From Nitrospirota bacterium (GTDB lineage Bacteria > Nitrospirota > Thermodesulfovibrionia > UBA6902 > BMS3Bbin08), in NCBI GenBank assembly GCA_016208845.1, contig JACQXH010000262.1:1-9037 (forward strand): a DNA stretch of 9,037 nt. Reading direction: 5' to 3'. Numbering within the stretch: position 1 is the first letter of the stretch; every line of letters begins with the position of its first letter. A model generated the notes under the pieces. It saw only the letters and a list, made by a program, of their open reading frames with translations. It made no database searches and was not told the origin of the DNA. Below, in pieces: positions 6,965 through 9,037 of the stretch. Both the position numbers and the translations under genes were made by a program.

Positions 6965-7960
6965 ATGATTGATATTATGAATTTTTTAGAGATACTCTTT
7001 CCTGTCTCAGGCGTAAAAACAAATATATTAATACCGCCTTTTGTCGCGATGTTCATTTCTTTTTTTACCTCAATGGGCGGCGTATCCGGTGCCTTCCTTC
7101 TCCTGCCTTTTCAGATGAGCGTGCTGAAATACACGAGCCCGTCAGTGAGCGCCACCAACTTCGTATTCAACATAGTTGCCATCCCAAGCGGGGTCTATCG
7201 CTACATAAAAGAAGGCCGCATGGCATGGCCCTTGACATGGGTGGTCATAGTTGGAACACTGCCCGGTGTGTTTATCGGCTATTACCTTAGGATCTTTTAT
7301 CTGCCGGACCCCAGGACATTCAAGCTCTTTGTCGGCTGTGTCCTGCTTTATATCGGGATACGTCTTGTTTATGAAATTACAGGCAGGGCCGAGGCAGGAA
7401 AAAAGAAGATGAAGACCCTTGAGGAAAAATTCAGGCAGAGGGCTGAGGAGCTTAAAAAAGAGCGCCATTCTCATTTTGCCTCCGGCATCCCGGTCGAAGC
7501 GGTGGTCAGGACCATCTCATTCAGCCTCTCAAAGGTGGAATATGAGTTCTGGGGAGAGAGATTTTCATTCAGCACGCCGGCAATGTTCCTGCTTGCATTT
7601 ATCGTGGGGATCATCGGCGGCACTTACGGGATCGGGGGAGGCGCTATTATAGCTCCTTTTTGTGTTGCGGTCTTTAAACTTCCTGTTTATACGGTTGCAG
7701 GTGCGGCCCTGATGGGGACATTCCTTACGTCCATTGCCGGGGTCTCATTTTACAGCATCATGCCTGCGCAAGAAGGGATTACGACCTCACCTGACTGGCT
7801 ATTGGGATTCCTTTTCGGCACCGGCGGTTTTATCGGCATGTATCTGGGAGCGAGGGCGCAGAAATTTATTCCTCAGAAAGTCATAAAATTAATGCTCGGA
7901 TCTATCATTTTATTTCTGGCAATAAAGTATATTGCCCAGTTCTTCATCGGAATAACATAA
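6965..7960 (+). CDS. TSUP (TauE/SafE) family sulfite/sulfonate-type permease
   Basis: 331 residues with about eight membrane helices in two repeats. Each half has the family glycine motif: FFTSMGGVSGAFLLLPF at 33-49 and GIIGGTYGIGGGAIIAPF at 215-232. A charged loop of about 60 residues (138-200, rich in Lys/Glu/Arg) separates the halves and is longer than in minimal TSUP proteins. Known members export or import sulfite, sulfoacetate, taurine-derived anions or other organic acids; the substrate here cannot be told. The gene begins 16 bases after the toxin stop with no clear Shine-Dalgarno site before ATG 6965 or the in-frame ATG at 6977, so the start is uncertain by four codons and may depend on readthrough of the toxin-antitoxin transcript. 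No terminator is obvious after the stop. Confidence 0.87.
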   Translation: MIDIMNFLEILFPVSGVKTNILIPPFVAMFISFFTSMGGVSGAFLLLPFQMSVLKYTSPSVSATNFVFNIVAIPSGVYRYIKEGRMAWPLTWVVIVGTLPGVFIGYYLRIFYLPDPRTFKLFVGCVLLYIGIRLVYEITGRAEAGKKKMKTLEEKFRQRAEELKKERHSHFASGIPVEAVVRTISFSLSKVEYEFWGERFSFSTPAMFLLAFIVGIIGGTYGIGGGAIIAPFCVAVFKLPVYTVAGAALMGTFLTSIAGVSFYSIMPAQEGITTSPDWLLGFLFGTGGFIGMYLGARAQKFIPQKVIKLMLGSIILFLAIKYIAQFFIGIT

Positions 7961-8005
7961 TTAATATTTATGGCGTTATGCCTCACAAATGAATTCGCAT
8001 AATTC

Positions 8006-8129
8006 TGTCATTCCGGCTTGTCCGGAATCCCTCTTTTTGCTTATACAGTGAAGTCGGCACGACTCGTTTCGAGATTCTCGAAGCGAGTCTCCGCGAAGAG
8101 TCGCTCCGACCGGACAATCCGGAATGACA
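8006..8129. repeat. MITE-like 124-bp element with 20-bp terminal inverted repeats
   Basis: TGTCATTCCGGCTTGTCCGG at 8006-8025 is inverted at 8110-8129 with 19 of 20 bases matching. Inside, GTCGG (8053-8057) pairs with CCGAC (8106-8110), and the middle holds a strong hairpin at 8061-8089. The element encodes no protein. 'GTCATTCCGG...CCGGAATGAC' repeats are, in my recollection, scattered through gaps of many Nitrospirota, Desulfobacterota and other genomes. It sits between the TSUP gene and the ModE-type regulator; the ATG of a longer in-frame reading of the regulator (8124) falls inside its right end. I saw no clear target-site duplication just outside the ends. Confidence 0.75.
8061..8089. 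other. Strong hairpin inside the repeat element
   Basis: GACTCG (8061-8066) pairs with CGAGTC (8084-8089), and TTCGAGA (8068-8074) with TCTCGAA (8076-8082), around a single central base, with one T/G mismatch that could wobble in RNA. An alternative pairing joins CGACTC (8060-8065) to GAGTCG (8098-8103). There is no T-run after it, so it is not a standard terminator. Confidence 0.65.
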
Positions 8130-8207
8130 CTGCAAAAAGCACAAAGAAGTATCAGGGACAATACACTATTCAAATATTTCCATGCTGAAGCCTCAACATT
8201 ATCTAAA

Positions 8208-8237
8208 TTGCTTTTTCGTTATAACCTCATGTATATT
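8208..8237 (+). promoter_or_regulatory. Candidate promoter of the ModE-type regulator gene
   Basis: TTGCTT (8208-8213) and TATATT (8232-8237) are separated by 18 bases. Transcription would start near 8244, exactly where the preferred start codon lies, so the message could be leaderless or nearly so. The operator-like inverted repeat at 8217-8240 covers the spacer and -10 box. Confidence 0.45.
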
Positions 8238-8240
8238 ACG
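8217..8240. promoter_or_regulatory. ModE-like operator (molybdate/tungstate-responsive)
   Basis: Half-sites CGTTATAA (8217-8224) and ATATTACG (8233-8240) form an imperfect inverted repeat (6 of 8 pairs) spanning 24 bases. The E. coli ModE site upstream of modABCD is, as I recall it, CGTTATAT and ACATAACG half-sites over the same total length. The site lies on the promoter of a ModE-type gene and upstream of a tungstate/molybdate-type binding-protein gene, which strongly suits autoregulation. Binding is inferred. Confidence 0.55.
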
Positions 8241-8243
8241 CTC

Positions 8244-8633
8244 ATGCATAAAAAAAGCCAGCCTTCAATTAAGGGCAATAAAATCCGCCCCGGGTTCAGG
8301 GGACGTATCTGGATCGACGGCAAAGAAGGGACTTTCCTTGGATATGGCAGGATAGTACTCCTTGAGAGGATACGGGAGTATGGATCTATTACGAAAGCGG
8401 CAAGTTCTATGGAGATATCATACAGGCACGCCTGGAAGCTTGTAGATTCCATGAACAGGCAGGCTGCAAGACCTCTCGTAGAGACAGCTACAGGAGGTAA
8501 AAAGGGCGGCGGCGCCCTGCTTACCAAGGACGGAGAAAAGGCTGTCAGTCTTTTCTGGAGGTTATATAAAGACTTTCAGGATTTTTTAAAACGTGAAGAA
8601 AAAATATTAATAAAGAAGGGAGCGGGGCTATAA
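8244..8633 (+). CDS. ModE-type winged-helix regulator, single domain without molybdate-binding domain
   Basis: 129 residues from ATG 8244. The protein matches the N-terminal DNA-binding domain of ModE (COG2005). It has GRIWIDGKEGTFLGYGRIVL as the wing/strand start, then LLERIREYGSITKAASSMEI and SYRHAWKLVDSMNR as the helix-turn-helix, and TATGGKKGGGALLTKDGEKA as the second wing. The last helix is LFWRLYKDFQDFLKREEK. E. coli ModE has a further C-terminal half with two Mop/TOBE domains that bind molybdate; none is present here, so ligand sensing, if any, is by another route or partner. The frame also stays open upstream to ATG 8124, and ATG 8229 is in frame. The former lies in a repeat element and the latter inside the operator, so 8244 is preferred, though without a clear Shine-Dalgarno site. 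It probably controls its own gene and the downstream binding-protein gene. It may be related to the TunR-type regulators of sulfate reducers. Confidence 0.85.
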   Translation: MHKKSQPSIKGNKIRPGFRGRIWIDGKEGTFLGYGRIVLLERIREYGSITKAASSMEISYRHAWKLVDSMNRQAARPLVETATGGKKGGGALLTKDGEKAVSLFWRLYKDFQDFLKREEKILIKKGAGL

Positions 8634-8681
8634 AATTAAAAGAATGGGGTAAAACATGAAACCGCAGAAAATGAACAACCC

Positions 8682-8696
8682 CGATGCAGAGCATCG
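8682..8696. repeat. Short perfect hairpin between the regulator and tupA-like genes
   Basis: CGATGC (8682-8687) and GCATCG (8691-8696) pair perfectly around AGA. It is not followed by a T-run on either strand, so it is not a standard terminator; it may be part of a repeat or a mild pause or processing site. Confidence 0.5.
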
Positions 8697-8709
8697 AGGA
8701 ATTCTTATG

Positions 8710-8798
8710 ATTAACCACAGAGGACACAGAGGGGAGGATCCGGAATCTCTCGCAACACATTGATGCTTACTATTTTCTCTTTGTTCTCTGTGGTTAAT
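8710..8798. repeat. 89-bp element with 22-bp inverted ends of the 'TTAACCACAGAGG' type
   Basis: The left end (8710-8731, beginning ATTAACCACAGAGGACACAG) is inverted at 8777-8798 (ending CTCTGTGGTTAAT) with 20 of 22 positions matching and a 45-base centre. Repeats with this 'ACCACAGAGGACACAGAG' pattern are, from memory, common between genes of Desulfobacterota and Nitrospirota. It lies in the presumed leader of the tupA-like gene, so it could fold in the transcript. It encodes no convincing protein. Confidence 0.7.
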
Positions 8799-8832
8799 TT
8801 CCGACAATATTCTTAAAAAAAGGAGAATTCTT

Positions 8833-9037
8833 ATGAATAAAATATCAGTTTGTATAATGTTTTTTATTTTTTCATTTTCAGTGTGGGGGTTACCCGCGAT
8901 GTCATCCGAACAGGCTGCACAGATCAGAATCCGCTGTGCATCTACTACAAGCACGCAAAATTCAGGGTTGTTTGATCATGTCCTGCCTCTGTTTGAGAAG
9001 CAGACCGGCATTAAGGTTGATGTGGATGCTGTAGGCA
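8833..9037 (+). CDS. tupA: TupA-like tungstate/molybdate ABC transporter binding protein, N-terminal part (3' truncated by window edge)
   Basis: The frame runs from ATG 8833 off the window end, giving 68 visible residues. AGGAG at 8821-8825, eight bases before the ATG, fixes the start. A signal peptide (MNKISVCIMFFIFSFSVWGL to about residue 25) marks a periplasmic protein. Mature residues include CASTTSTQNSGLFDHVLPLF, then EKQTGIKVDVDAVG. This is the hallmark start of TupA-type tungstate binding proteins, whose usual form is 'TTTSTQDSGLLD.LLP.FEK.TG..V.V.AVG'; Asn replaces Asp in the usual QDSG. TupA delivers tungstate (some relatives molybdate) to a TupBC permease, whose genes should follow outside the window. 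The ModE-type regulator directly upstream supports this reading. Gene order predicts a Mo/W uptake operon. Confidence 0.85.
   Translation, partial: MNKISVCIMFFIFSFSVWGLPAMSSEQAAQIRIRCASTTSTQNSGLFDHVLPLFEKQTGIKVDVDAVG

Noticed and set aside
8124..8243. N-terminal extension of the ModE-type protein (40 extra residues from ATG 8124, or 5 from ATG 8229)
   Set aside because: The first ATG lies in the inverted-repeat element and the second inside the operator; the extra residues do not resemble ModE, and a promoter lies between them and 8244.
8682..8696. Intrinsic terminator after the ModE-type gene
   Set aside because: The hairpin is perfect but only six base pairs, and no T-run follows on either strand.
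8707..8763. Small reading frame of 18 codons with its own Shine-Dalgarno-like site
   Set aside because: Most of it is the inverted-repeat element; probably a decoy created by the duplicated leader, with no evidence for a real peptide.
8628..8954. Minus-strand reading frame across the inverted repeat and the start of tupA
   Set aside because: It overlaps the tupA signal peptide and repeat sequence and shows no family resemblance.

Overview
The window reads as chromosomal DNA of a free-living, Gram-negative-type anaerobe. It is dense in genes, of moderate G+C, with short intergenic gaps and good Shine-Dalgarno sites. The gene content (YeeE/YedE and TSUP sulfur-compound transporters, a TupA-like oxyanion binding protein with a ModE-type regulator, a PHP protein, a periplasmic HtrA protease) and the repeats in the gaps (a 'GTCATTCCGG' inverted-repeat element and a 'TTAACCACAGAGG' inverted repeat) would suit a Nitrospirota (Thermodesulfovibrionia-like) or Desulfobacterota-type organism. 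This taxonomic call is an impression, not a demonstrated result. No rRNA, tRNA, CRISPR array or complete insertion sequence was seen.

Layout. 1-1732 (+): the C-terminal part of a PHP-domain metal-dependent phosphoesterase-like protein, then, three bases later, a YeeE/YedE membrane transporter. 1733-1879: a gap holding a cluster of AAGTAC/GTACTT repeats. 1880-4550 (+): lemA, a DUF2207 membrane protein with a glycine-rich tail, and an MFS transporter remnant whose first helix is joined in frame to its last two helices, so about two thirds of the protein is missing. 4613-6070 (-): an HtrA/DegP-type periplasmic serine protease, convergent with the remnant. 6071-6260: a divergent control region holding a likely htrA promoter and a toxin-antitoxin promoter whose -10 box lies inside a perfect 16-bp palindrome. 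6261-6948 (+): a VapBC-like pair (ribbon-helix-helix antitoxin, PIN toxin). 6965-7960 (+): a TSUP (TauE/SafE) permease. 7961-8243: a MITE-like 124-bp inverted-repeat element, then a promoter with a ModE-like operator. 8244-8633 (+): a single-domain ModE-type regulator. 8634-8832: a hairpin and an 89-bp inverted repeat bounded by a 12-bp direct repeat. 8833-end (+): the start of a tupA-like gene, cut by the window edge.

How the genes fit together. The most coherent unit is at the right end: a ModE-type DNA-binding protein, a putative ModE operator over its own promoter, and a tungstate/molybdate-type binding protein downstream. This suggests self-regulated tungsten/molybdenum uptake, a trait expected where formate dehydrogenases or other Mo/W enzymes matter. 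YeeE/YedE and TSUP are independent carriers probably handling thiosulfate, sulfite or related anions. LemA and DUF2207 proteins often occur side by side and probably act together at the membrane; their function is not established. I found no clearly new multi-gene system. The items most worth a second look are the ModE operator and possible leaderless start, the internally deleted MFS gene, the palindromic toxin-antitoxin promoter and the three separate non-coding repeat elements.
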